A stretch of DNA of 64,000 nt, from positions 1-64,000 of the forward strand of contig KV918991.1 in the NCBI GenBank assembly GCA_002049455.2. The letters are read 5' to 3'. The DNA comes from Porphyra umbilicalis. Taxonomy: Eukaryota; Rhodophyta; Bangiophyceae; Bangiales; Bangiaceae. The notes below the pieces were generated by a model that worked only from the letters and a program-made list of their open reading frames with translations, made no database searches and was not told where the DNA came from. The stretch's first letter is position 1, and every line of letters begins with the position of its first letter. This document shows positions 9,144-18,441 of this stretch, piece after piece. Made by a program: the position numbers and the translations under genes.

Positions 9144-10178
9144 ATGTTTGGGGTGGACATTCGGCTCATTGCTGTCACGATGCTGCACAATGGCGTGAGC
9201 CGCAACATCATCTACGAGAGTACCGGCGTCACGCGCTCGACGCTTAACCGCTGGAAGCGGTACTACCTTGACCATGGGTCGGTATGGAGGAACCCGGTGC
9301 TGCGCAACCGCCACGAGGACAACTGTGCGTTCGACATGACGCTGCTGTCGGCCATCGTCGCTCTGGTTCGAGAGAACCCGCGGGCGCTGCTGCGCGAGCA
9401 CGCTGCAATGCTGGACATGATGCGCAACCACGCGAGTGGCGAGTTCATCGGTTTACGCTGCTCGCAGAGCACCGTCGATTTCCACCTCAACAAGCTGGGC
9501 TTCACCCGCAAGGTTGTGTTGCGGCTGTTTGAGGAGTCGTCGGCGCCGCGGCGGTTGACGCACGCGGCAATTCGCGAACACATCCCGCGTCGCTGCATCG
9601 TGTCCGTTGATGAGACGCACACCGACGGCGGTGACGTCTTCCGTCGCTTTGGACGGGCCCTGGCGCACGACCGCTCTCGTCTACTGGGTCGGGACCCGCG
9701 CACGGTGCCGCGGACGAGCACCACGATGGCAGTGTCGAGCGATGGTGGCATTCTCGGCTTTCAGTCGGTCGTCGTAGGCAAGGGGGCGCTGACGGCGGCG
9801 GACTGGCGACTCTTCGTGCAGAACCTCATTCCAAAGTTGGGTGTGTACGTTCCAGGGAGGCCGTGGACCCAGCAGCCGGATAACTGCGTTGTCTTGATGG
9901 ACAACGCTCCCATCCACGACGCCGCCGGTGACACCTTCCTTGGAAGCAACGGCGTGCCGTTCTTGCGATTGCCGACGTACAGTCCCGACCTGCAGCCCAT
10001 CGAGGGCGTCTTCAATGACTTGAAGACGATTATTCGCAATTTGGTCTACGTTCGACCAGAACTACTCGACCAGCCGCATTTTATGCAGGCCACGGCTGCC
10101 AGCATGCTCACACGGCGCCAAATTATCGGACAATTTGATCGGGTGGACGTTGTGATCGCATCGATTCTTGCTCAATAA
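9144..10178 (+). CDS. Tc1/mariner-IS630 type DDE transposase
   Basis: ATG at 9144, 344 residues, the usual size for this family. Residues 1-50 form a helix-turn-helix (GVSRNIIYESTGVTRSTLNR). A second DNA-binding segment ends in VDFHLNKLGFTRK. The DDE_3-like catalytic core has SVDET (Asp about 156), LMDNAPIHD (Asp about 253) and SPDLQPIEGVFNDLK (Glu about 287), with 33 residues between the last two acids. The frame stays open upstream into array III (from 8841), but the first ATG before the family domain is at 9144. The TAA stop overlaps an AATAAA. No convincing terminal inverted repeats with TA duplications were found by eye, so this may be an isolated or domesticated copy. Family assignment is firm; activity is unknown. 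Confidence 0.87.
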   Translation: MFGVDIRLIAVTMLHNGVSRNIIYESTGVTRSTLNRWKRYYLDHGSVWRNPVLRNRHEDNCAFDMTLLSAIVALVRENPRALLREHAAMLDMMRNHASGEFIGLRCSQSTVDFHLNKLGFTRKVVLRLFEESSAPRRLTHAAIREHIPRRCIVSVDETHTDGGDVFRRFGRALAHDRSRLLGRDPRTVPRTSTTMAVSSDGGILGFQSVVVGKGALTAADWRLFVQNLIPKLGVYVPGRPWTQQPDNCVVLMDNAPIHDAAGDTFLGSNGVPFLRLPTYSPDLQPIEGVFNDLKTIIRNLVYVRPELLDQPHFMQATAASMLTRRQIIGQFDRVDVVIASILAQ

Positions 10179-10179
10179 A
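10174..10179 (+). promoter_or_regulatory. Polyadenylation-like AATAAA overlapping the transposase stop
   Basis: The hexamer AATAAA starts two bases before the TAA stop codon (10176-10178). Such an overlap leaves almost no 3' untranslated region if it is used. Confidence 0.4.
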
Positions 10180-11918
10180 TATCGTACCCGTCTCTCCCGA
10201 CGATCGTCGATCACTCGACCACGGCGTTTCAAGAGTGGTTTCGACTTTGCAGTACGGCCTGTCCCGGGAGTCGGTGGCAGCGACGCGCTCGCTCTGCATC
10301 CTACAAATGCCGTACGCCGGCGGTGCCCCTACAAGCTGGTGGTCCGGCCCCACTCAGGCGCTCCACGTTGGTCTCCGCTGCGGCGCACCCGTCGGCGCAG
10401 CCAGCCTGAGCTCCCAGCCAGCAGCCGGACGCCACGTCCGAGTGCCATTGGTAATTGTGCCCAACGTGAACGCGCATCGCGTGCACTTGATGGATCGGTA
10501 GTCGCCGCGTACGTCCATGTCGCCGCCACGAATGCCGATGACGGGCGTTCTTGTAACTGTATTATAAGTGCGTAGGCATGGCGCACTGCAGTCGACCGCG
10601 TGCGAGGTCAGGCAGGTATCCCCGCTTTGACACGACGAGTGGCAGACATGCAGTCGCGGTGGTTACGCACCTTGCGTCGGACGGCGCGCTGAGCCGCACG
10701 GTGCCGAGCAGCGCAGCCGAGACGCCTCTGAATGAATATCATCGACTGTGCACTTGCAAGACGTGTTCTGCATTGCGAGTACTCACTGGTGAGATTGTGC
10801 ACTTGCGGCGAAACGGGCGCTTCCCAAGGCTTGGGTCTGCGAATCTGGGGCCCTGAATTGACGTGAGCTTCTGCGAAAGCGCAAAGATCGTCTTTTTCGA
10901 TCGACGTGCCGGCCCAATCCACGCATCATGGAGAACATTTGATAAAGTGGACCACGTTTTTTGCCGGACAGAGCGATCTCCTGAAAATGACCTGGACCTG
11001 GAGGGCCCTCGTGAAAGGGTACCTTTCTTGGTAGTTGGAGAGGGGTGCCGGATTCAACAGTTCGTTTCGGGACGTTCTGGAGGGGGGGGGGCGTCGCGGT
11101 CGTCCACGACGATCCATCGTGCATGCCGTCGTCGTCATCCTTACCGCCGTCATGGTATTCACAGGCTCTTCCCCAGCAGCACGATGCACTGCGACGCTTG
11201 TCCCTTGTCCTCACACCGGTAAGTTTCTTTTCGTTCTCTGTTCGCCGCTTGTCTCAACTCGCACGGGCAGCCTGAAGCGTGCCCGTCACTGCGACTGTTT
11301 AATCATCACTGTCGATGGCGGCCCACGCGCACACACCTGACGCGCATCGTGCCTGCACGGGTCTCATTTTATGAGTCTGTCGCATTGTTCTTGCTTGTTT
11401 GCGTCCTGTTTTCCCTCTTCAAGACGGGGCGGCAGAAAAGGCAGTGTTTTTTTGCGCGCCCCTGAATCGTGGGCGATGGTGAGACGGACGGCGCATCAGA
11501 CGGACAGCGTGCATTCACGGCGGCGTGGGCGGTTAGTGTGGATGCGCTGGGAGTCGGTGGGGGCGACGTGTCAGACGGTAGGTGACGTGGCTGCCAGCCG
11601 CCGGTCTGTGGCGTCATGAACGGCGAGGCCGACGACCGCGCCGCGCGCGAAGACGGCGGTGATGCCGGAATCTGTGGCACCTCGTCCATGACGTTGCAGC
11701 CGCGATGATCGGCGCGACGCCCTCTTCGCTGTTGCTGACCCGTGGGTGAGTTGTGCTGCTCCCGCTTGGCTTCTGTGCCTCTCTCTGTGCCTCTTGTGTT
11801 TTTGATAAGCAAAAGAATACTGCGTCCAGTTGTCTTTTTTCTGCCCTGCCGCGACTGTATGTCGCCTCCTCCACACAGGCAAAAAGATAGATTGCACAGG
11901 CGCGGTCCTTCGCGGAAT
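10180..11918. other. Gene-poor interval; no supportable gene
   Basis: Mixed-composition DNA with short open frames on both strands, none with a domain or steady codon pattern. A G run of 10 lies at about 11082-11091. It could hold untranslated regions or exons of an unrecognised multi-exon gene. Confidence 0.35.
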
Positions 11919-12470
11919 CTAAAGCAGCGCCGACGTCGGCGTCGGCGCGGCGAACGCAGCGTGGCCGGACTCGGACAGGGTGCTCCCGTCGCTCGCTCTC
12001 GGCGCGGCACCAGCAGTGCTCGATTGCAGACCATTAACGGCGGCGTCGCCGATGGATGGGTCAGTGAATGCAGAAGAGGGGGAGTGGTCGGAGATGCCGT
12101 CGCGTAGGGTGCCAGCGGCAACGTGACACGAGAGTCCTCAAGCGCGCGCGCCCACGGTGTCTGGCGTATTGCCTGTCGCGGTGGGCCGTGGGTGTGACGG
12201 CCGGCAGGACAACAATCAAGCGATCCGCCAAGGCGACATAATGGCAGGGCGGTACCGGTGGCGCCCTGGCACCGAACGCCCGGCTTGGCCGGGGGGTGCT
12301 GACCTCCCCCGGCCGACCCAGCCCGGCGTCGGCGGCCAACGGCGCGCTGGCAGCAGCAGGAACCGCCGACACCAGCAACACGCGCGTGTCGCGACTCTCG
12401 TCAGTGTCGAAGCCGTCGCTTTGGAGGGTCGCGTAGAGGGCAGGTAGTACCAGCACATGGAGTTCAGTGG
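11919..12470 (-). CDS. Possible multi-exon hypothetical gene (two coding-like segments)
   Basis: Two minus-strand segments look coding by residue composition. The upstream one (about 12470 to 12170) begins just after a plausible acceptor (GGCGGCAG) and reads as Leu/Val/Ala-rich sequence. The downstream one (about 12135 to the TAG at 11921-11919) is a Ser/Ala/Thr-rich tail with well-behaved third positions. They are in different frames, so an intron or a frameshift between about 12170 and 12135 would be needed. No start codon or domain was identified. This may be a chance pattern in GC-rich DNA. Confidence 0.22.
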
Positions 12471-13300
12471 CTGCCGCCGAGCACGTCGTCGTTGTGAAAG
12501 TTTTTTTACAGTGGTCTTGACAACGTGGGACAAAACCACATGGTTTGAAGCAAGTAATACTACGCACCGGCGAGAAACACACGCAATCGTTTGGGGGACT
12601 CTCTTCGGTCTCCCGAAAGGCGCAGTTGGAAGCACGTGCGTTGCTTCTTTAGTCGCTCGCTGTCCGACGTTGGGCAATGCTGCTGTCGCTCCCCGATTGC
12701 CCCGTCTTATCCGAATTGCGCAGGCGCGGTCTCAGTCGTATCCGCGCTGTCGTCGCCTGCAGGCTGGCGTGCTGCGCCCTGGCGTCTCGCACCCATCCAT
12801 AGATTTGCGTCTTGCTGACGCCAATAGACTTCAAGATGCGGCCACACCCTCCTCAAACGGCATACTTCACGTCCGCCGCTGCATAAATGACTCTGAGGCC
12901 AGAAACTCAAAGCAGCGTCAGTGGGTCACTCAATGGGGGAATAAATAACAGTCAGGTTCAGGTCGTACTTGAAGCGAACCTCCTTCTTGTACCGACAAAC
13001 GTCCCCACCTGACACAAACGAGAGACACACAACGAAAGCAGCCTTCTCTCGCGCATGCTTAGTCTGCCGCAAGATACGGACGTTACAAAGAGAGAGCACA
13101 ACAGTCGCGTCCGGGGTGATGACCAAAGACTCAAGGGACGTTGAAGATGCGGTTAGCAACATACAAGCCAGCGCAGGACGCAACGCCGTGGATGGTCGCC
13201 GCAGGGATCTGCACGGCAGTTACGAGGGCGGCAAGGATCGGACCGACCTGATGGCGGCAGTCCTGACGAGCACGGTGGCGCCGAGGACGGCGGAGACTAG
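12471..13300. other. Intergenic; no supportable gene
   Basis: AT-richer patches (ACTTCTTTT types and AATAAATAACAG near 12940-12950) and short open frames only. A plus-strand frame that leads into the minisatellite is open from TTG at 12969, with its first ATG at 13119. Confidence 0.35.
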
Positions 13301-13815
13301 CACGGCGGGGAGGGGCACGTCGACGACGGGCACGGAGGCGACGGGCACGTCGACGACAGGCACAGCGGCGACGGGCACGTCGACAACGGGCACGGAGGCG
13401 ACGGGCTTGTCAACGACGGGCACGGCGGCGACGGGCACGTCGACGACAGGCACGGCGGCGACGGGCACGTCGACGACAGGCACGGTGGCGACGGGCACGT
13501 CGACGACAGTCACGGCGGCGACGGGCACGTCGACGACAGGCACAGCGGCGACGGGCACGTCGACGACAGGCACGTCGATGACGGGTGCGTCGACGGCGGA
13601 CACGGTGAGGCCAGGCACGGATGGGACGGCTACGGATGGGACGGCCACGGCAGGGACGGGCGCGGATGGCACGGACAGGGCGGGGACGGGCACGGATGGG
13701 ACGGGCACGTCGACGACGGACACGGCGGGGACGGGCACGTCGACGACGGAAACGGCGGGGACGGGCACGGCGGGGACGGGCACGTCGACGACGGAGACGG
13801 CGGGGACGGGCACTG
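13300..13815 (+). repeat. 30-bp minisatellite encoding a Thr/Gly repeat (or Pro/Val on the other strand)
   Basis: Unit about ACGGGCACGTCGACGACAGG plus CACGGCGGCG, 30 bp, repeated about nine times to 13580, then shorter 15-bp and 30-bp variants to about 13810. It stays in frame, giving a 10-residue TGTSTTGTAA repeat in a plus-strand frame (first ATG 13119, stop at about 13922) and a PVAAVPVVDV repeat in a minus-strand frame open from 13813 to 13220. Perfect frame retention on both strands follows from the unit being a multiple of three, so neither frame can be called a gene from this alone. Confidence 0.85.
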
Positions 13816-14741
13816 CGACGCCGGGCGCTGTCGTATTGAGAAAGTTTGTTCCTCCAGCCCATCATCGTGCCCCGTCATCCAATCTCCTTTCTCCGCCTCT
13901 CGTTAGTGCCCCTTCACCTTGATTGCAATCTCGCAGACTGCCGTTTGGCGAAGAAAATTTGGCTCGGGCCTGGGGTACGCTGTTCTCATAAAGCGGTTTC
14001 GACGATCGCTCCTCTTGACGTGCTGTTTCAGGCATCATTCGGCATCCCGCCACCGATAGGAAAACAGAAGTCCTCGAGTCTTGCAATTGGACGGTGCAGC
14101 GCAGTCACGGAATGGCCCGACTTGGCGGAGCATGAGCGTGGCGAGCGCAGTGCGCGCAACGCAGGACGCACTACGGCCAGCCGGACGGAAAACCGCGACA
14201 GATGTGACACGCGCACTGCGAGAAAGATCAACGGTCATTCGCGGGCGCGGGCAAGCAGCAGACGCCTCTTGTGAGAGTGATACTCGAGCTCTTCTAAAGA
14301 CGTACAGGATGCCGTTCGTCTCCATGACGTGGGCCATATGAATGTGGCGGAAAATGAGGGGAGCACGGCTTTTGTGGACTGCTTGCGACCCGTCTGAGCT
14401 GCAGACATGCGACTTGTGGCAGCACGGATTCTTTGCCTGCCCTTTGGTGATGAGAGATCGACCGAACCAAGCGGTGAACAATTTCATAATAACTTGAGAA
14501 GAAGTATTACTGCAGTCGATCATGCGACAGAAAACAAGTACTTCATTTCTGATCATGGTTCAGCAGTTCCGTGCTGGCTTCCACATGGAGATGTGCGTGG
14601 GGACGAAGGACGTGCCTTCATCGTGAAGGTGGTCCTCGCGCATGTCGCTGCGTCCGGCGCCGGAATGGCTGCCACGAATGCGACGGTGCCCGAAGAATCC
14701 CCGCCGCCACACTCTTCCATTGAACACGCCCGCTGTCCGTC
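13816..14741. other. Intergenic; no supportable gene
   Basis: About 900 bases of mixed composition. A plus-strand open frame (14407-14943) covers the right half but has no domain and runs into the retrotransposon LTR. Confidence 0.35.
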
Positions 14742-14899
14742 ATGGTTACGCTGTTCGCGCTCTCTGCCGTGCACGCCGCAACCGTCGCCGCCACTGACGA
14801 ACACGACGACAAGAGGTAACGAGGCTGTCCCCGGTCCCCATTACGACGCGGTGTGCGACGCAGTTGTCACCGCCGTCGCAGCAAACGTGGCGGCGTCGC
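14742..14899 (+). pseudogene. Possible 5' end of an array-IV gene, cut by the gypsy insertion
   Basis: ATG at 14742 starts a 25-codon frame with a signal-peptide-like hydrophobic start (MVTLFALSAVHAATVAA) followed by DEHDDKR and TAA at 14817-14819. The TAA overlaps AAGAG|GTAACG, a plausible splice donor. Bases 14820-14899 resemble array IV units, and the last bases (GTGGCGGCGTCGCTTGA) continue into array IV once the retrotransposon is taken out. So this may be the secreted N-terminus of a repeat-containing product that the element interrupted. The splice is not proven. Confidence 0.3.
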
Positions 14900-14903
14900 T
14901 TGA
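14899..14903. repeat. Target-site duplication (left), CTTGA
   Basis: CTTGA directly precedes the left LTR and is repeated at 25180-25184 after the right LTR. Joining the flanks restores an array IV unit. Confidence 0.9.
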
Positions 14904-15296
14904 TGTGGTATTAATAACGTTAGTTCAACTACCAGTGTACTGAGACCGACCGTAGCCAAGCAAGAAAGCAAGTTCTATCGCCGTCGCGGCGAGGAAGAAG
15001 ACCTTTTGTTGAAGGGCATCCGATGGGGAGCCGGGTGGTGCCCACGACGGCGACCCCGGACCCATGGTGGTTTAATACAAACAACGGCACTGGTCGATCG
15101 ACCATCCGATCAAGCGATCGTAATGAGTGCCGGCAGACAGATAAGACAGGCAAGCAAACAAGCAATAAAAAATAAACAATGCGGAAGTAACCCCCCAAAG
15201 GGCGTGCCGCAAGCCGAGTCGCACACATCCGTGGATTCGGCCAGTCAAGGGGGCTACCCGTGGCTAATTGCCAATTGGTAGCAGAGATATGCTACA
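14904..15296 (-). repeat. Left LTR (3' LTR for the gag-pol strand)
   Basis: 393 bp, ends TG and CA. It differs from the right LTR at a few sites, for example CAACTACC against CAATTACC and CAAGAAAGC against CAATAAAGC. In the sense orientation (minus strand) it runs from TGTAGCATATCTC to CCACA. Confidence 0.93.
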
Positions 15297-16340
15297 TACC
15301 TCCAACGCGAGATTCGAACCGTCCCGGTGAGATCCGAGGATGGTGAAACCCGATTGGGCGATCGCGGCCCCTTACGGGCCCGCGCGGGCGCAACCGCCCA
15401 GGCGGTGGGAGCCGTGGGGGGGGGCGCGCCGCCCAGTCCCGATTGGGGGGAGGTGGCGGTTCGCCGTCGTCGGTCGCGACCGTCCCGCCACACACGCGTG
15501 GGCGTGGGTGGCGGGCAGCTGGCGCTGCGGATCCGACCGGCGCTTGCGCGTACGCGCGCCCTCGCAGGGGAGTCGGCGTCGGCGTCGGCGTGGGGGCCAG
15601 ACGGCCGGTTGACAGGCGACCAGCGTCGGGGTTAAGACCCGTTGGTGCGCGGGTGCGTCGTGCAACACGCGTTGGGACAACCGTCGTCGGCGCCGAGTGG
15701 CGCTTCCTTCGTCGGGGGTTTGACTACCCCGACGACACGGCGAAAGCCGGGACGCGGGTCCGTGGTGCCGAGCGTGGGTGTGGGGTTTACACCTCCAGGC
15801 CGGTTAGCACCGAGTCGGGCGCGCGGGGTAGCGCCAGCTGGTTGTCGTTGTGCCGGCAGGCGACGCCCTCGTCGGGGTGTTGACTCCCCCGACGACACGG
15901 CGGAAGCCGGGGTGCGGGTCCGCGTTGTTATCGGCACGGGGCCATCCCGTGTCTTCGTGCTTGCGCACAGGTCGCTGCCTAACGGCAAGGTTGAGTAGGG
16001 GTGCGTCGCCGCAAGGTGGCACACCGCGAGGTGTTTGGCCCGGTGAGTGTGGGTTTGCGCTGAGTGGGGGGGGGGCGGCGCGCACGGCGGCAAGGCGGCA
16101 AGCCCGGCGGCAAGGGCGGCAAGCGCGGCCAACCCGGCGGCGACGGCGGCAAGGGCGGCAAGCGCGGCCAGCCCGGCGGCGACGGCGGCAAGGGCGGCAA
16201 GCGCGGCCAGCCCGGCGGCGACGGCGGCAAGGGCGGCAAGCGCGGCCAGCCCGGCGGCGACGGCGGCAAGGGCGGCAAGCGCGGCCAGCCCGGCGGCGAC
16301 GGCCAGGGTAAACACCCCCCGGACGGCCAACGCCAACGCG
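15297..16340. other. Noncoding internal region of the retrotransposon
   Basis: Between the 3' LTR and the antisense gene. It contains a B-box-like sequence on the minus strand (GGTTCGAATC, about 15309-15318) close to the LTR. It also has a diverged internal duplication (about 15700-15790 and 15865-15935) that shares CCCCGACGACACGGCG, and it leads into the 39-bp repeats. Open frames here have no recognised domain. Confidence 0.45.
16100..16305 (+). repeat. 39-bp tandem repeat, five copies
   Basis: The unit reads GGCGGCAAGGGCGGCAAGCG followed by CGGCCAGCCCGGCGGCGAC. It is 13 codons long, so every frame stays open: one reads as a Gly/Lys/Arg collagen-like repeat, another as an Ala-rich repeat that is continuous with the antisense gene downstream. 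It lies just 5' of the first ATG of that gene. Confidence 0.85.
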
Positions 16341-17486
16341 ATGGCGGATTCCGCCGCGATGGCGGTGGACGGCGGCGTTGCCGGTGGCGGTGAGGCCATC
16401 GACGGGGCGCATGCCGCCGCGGGTGGCCACGCGGAAGTGGATTGCTCCGCGGACCCAGAGGTCTTGCGCCAGTTTCGGCCTCGCGGCTCGTACTACGTGC
16501 ACGCCAACCCTGTAGAGGTGGTCGATGGGGTCCCGCGGGTCACCGACAACCGTCTGTACGAGATGTGCGTACGCAATCGCGCTCGTGCGCACACGCGCCG
16601 TGTTTACGCTCACTACGAGGCGTTGCCCGACTTCATCGACGTGATGGCGCAAGCCGGGTTGCCGGACCACGCGGGCGACCGCGTGGCCGAGGTCCATGGG
16701 GACCCGTACTTCGGGAACCAGGGACCTCAGCGTCGTGTGTACGAGGTGATGTCGTTTTGCAACGAGGTCGTGCGGTATCAACTGCCGTTGCACCCGTTCC
16801 ACCGCTTGGTGTACGCCAATGCGCTTATGTTCCCTGTGAAGGGTACAGAGTCGATCGAGGCAGCGGCCAACTCGTTTTGTCGCTTGTTGCGCAACTGGCC
16901 GAAGGCCGTCTTCCTCAAGAGGGCTCTCGCCGAGGACCTTTCGGTCCCTTTCGGGCACGACTCCGGTCTGGAGCCGTACCTCGAGCAGCTCGCGCTGGTG
17001 AAGCACGAGGAGAACGACAATGTCGAAGATGACCGCAGTCCGCGGGTCACCGGGTTGCCGAACCCCTTTCGGCTGCCGATGTTCCCCTCCGACCACCGTC
17101 GGGCCGCTGACACGCGCTTCTTTCGCGGTCGCGAGTTGATGCCTACCGCGTGGGCGGCTGGATTTCTCCGTGCGCCACGGGCGTTCGACTTGTCCCGTTG
17201 GCTTCCGCCTATCCCGGACTGGGAGCCCCACACGGGGTTGTGGGTGGCGACCCCCGTGGTGGTGTCCTACATGGCGGACGCGTTGCGCAACGCTTACAGC
17301 TCCGTCTGGCAGGAGGTGTACTCCGAGTACTACTGCAACTTAGTTGCTGCGTGGGTTCACACCCTGCAGGAGGACAAGCTCTTCGTCCACTTGGACACGA
17401 AGACGCTTCGTCATTTTGAGGCGTTGGATACGTCCAAGTTGAAGGACGCGCCCGACGGCGAGGCCAAGTACGTCTTGTACGGCTAG
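16341..17486 (+). CDS. Antisense additional gene of the retrotransposon, first part (unknown product)
   Basis: ATG at 16341, 381 codons to a TAG at 17484-17486. The frame is open further upstream through the 39-bp repeats from a GTG at 16047. The protein is globular-looking and well ordered in composition (for example FNEVV-type helices, HPFHRLVYANALMFP, WEPHTGLWVATP), with no motif I recognise. It lies between pol and the 3' LTR but on the opposite strand to gag and pol. Antisense additional genes in this place are known in some plant gypsy elements, but I cannot relate this product to them. The TAG is followed immediately by ATG in the same frame, so this and the next ORF may be one readthrough protein of about 652 residues. 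Confidence 0.6.
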   Translation: MADSAAMAVDGGVAGGGEAIDGAHAAAGGHAEVDCSADPEVLRQFRPRGSYYVHANPVEVVDGVPRVTDNRLYEMCVRNRARAHTRRVYAHYEALPDFIDVMAQAGLPDHAGDRVAEVHGDPYFGNQGPQRRVYEVMSFCNEVVRYQLPLHPFHRLVYANALMFPVKGTESIEAAANSFCRLLRNWPKAVFLKRALAEDLSVPFGHDSGLEPYLEQLALVKHEENDNVEDDRSPRVTGLPNPFRLPMFPSDHRRAADTRFFRGRELMPTAWAAGFLRAPRAFDLSRWLPPIPDWEPHTGLWVATPVVVSYMADALRNAYSSVWQEVYSEYYCNLVAAWVHTLQEDKLFVHLDTKTLRHFEALDTSKLKDAPDGEAKYVLYG

Positions 17487-18299
17487 ATGCGTCAAGCCGT
17501 GACGGCGTTTCCCTGGCGGGAGGTCCTTAAGGACGTCGTCTGGCGCGACCGCGACTCCGGGGAAGCCCGGCAGGTGCGGGTCACGGTCGACCCGACCAAG
17601 GAATACGGCTTTTGCCTGCGCCACCCTTGTGTCGATTTCGACTGGGCGTTGGACCCGAACGCGCCACTCCCGATGGCTCGAATTACTTCGAACCATCCCG
17701 GGGTGTGGCGTCGTGGTCGTCGGACCTGGGCTCACGCCGTTGGCGACGCCCGCGAGGGCCGCTACCGCCCGCGTTCACCGCGGCGCGATCGCTCGCCCTC
17801 TCCGCCACGGTCGGTGGATGCCACTTGGCCGACCCGCGCGTCGTCAACCGCGGCGGTTGCCTTGTTTGGGTCGGCGCGCGCGCGCGATGTACGCGTTCGC
17901 GCGCCCCGCGGGGCAGCCTTGTCGGCAGTGGCTAGCGCCTGGGTCGAGCAGATCGCAGGCTTGCGTAACGCTGTTGAGCGCGCGGACGGACGGGGTGTCG
18001 AGTCGGCTTTGTCCATTATTGGACATGCCGTGGCTCGCGCCGTTGACGGCGAAGCCAACTACGGGCGCTTCGCCCAGCACCTCGAGGCTATACAGCCAGA
18101 GGAGGAGGCCGCGCCGGCGCGATTCAACGCGCAGAGCATCCTTGGTCGTCGGACCCACGAGGGCGGAGGCCCGTCGACGGGGGTTCCGCACTCGGCGTGC
18201 AACACGCGTGCGCGTAGTGTCTCGCAGGAGTCGGCGGCCAGTGTTGGCGCGAGCCGCGATTCCCGTCGGGACTCGCGTCGTCGTGACGACGAGGAGTAG
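17487..18299 (+). CDS. Antisense additional gene, second part after an in-frame TAG
   Basis: Same frame as the preceding ORF, starting with ATG directly after its TAG. It has 270 codons, ending in TAG. The N-terminal 75 residues are globular (FPWREVLKDVVWRD); then comes an Arg/Ser-rich stretch (RRDRSPSPPRS), a helical middle, and a charged Arg/Asp-rich tail (RRDSRRRDDEE). The composition would suit a nucleic-acid-binding product, but no family is recognised. Expression could be by TAG readthrough or reinitiation, or the TAG may be a nonsense mutation in this copy. Confidence 0.5.
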   Translation: MRQAVTAFPWREVLKDVVWRDRDSGEARQVRVTVDPTKEYGFCLRHPCVDFDWALDPNAPLPMARITSNHPGVWRRGRRTWAHAVGDAREGRYRPRSPRRDRSPSPPRSVDATWPTRASSTAAVALFGSARARDVRVRAPRGAALSAVASAWVEQIAGLRNAVERADGRGVESALSIIGHAVARAVDGEANYGRFAQHLEAIQPEEEAAPARFNAQSILGRRTHEGGGPSTGVPHSACNTRARSVSQESAASVGASRDSRRDSRRRDDEE

Positions 18300-18441
18300 C
18301 GAGGTTCACTGCTCAGTGACTTGCTCGGTTGACCCCGGTGGGGGGGTGGGGTTGACAATGTCGGGGTCTTACGCCTTTTTAGGGTGTTGATGTTTCTTCG
18401 TCTTGTTGTTGTTTGTCGTTTGACATGTTCGTATCCACTTC

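Noticed and set aside
9080-10260. Terminal inverted repeats for the Tc1/IS630-type transposase
   Set aside because: Short palindromes (CGACGATCGTCG) are present downstream but have no matching partner upstream.
10235-10501. 88-codon frame after the Tc1-type transposase
   Set aside because: Begins with GTG, has no start ATG before its middle and no recognised motif.
15297-15400. Possible tRNA gene on the minus strand (GGTTCGAATC B box)
   Set aside because: No A box at the right distance, the T-stem does not pair beyond the loop, and no acceptor partner was found. It is kept only as a B-box-like fragment.
16064-16393. Collagen-like Gly/Lys protein encoded by the 39-bp repeats
   Set aside because: The frame is short, stops just after the repeats and lacks a start. 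The Ala-rich frame, continuous with the downstream ORF, is as good, and both may be noncoding.
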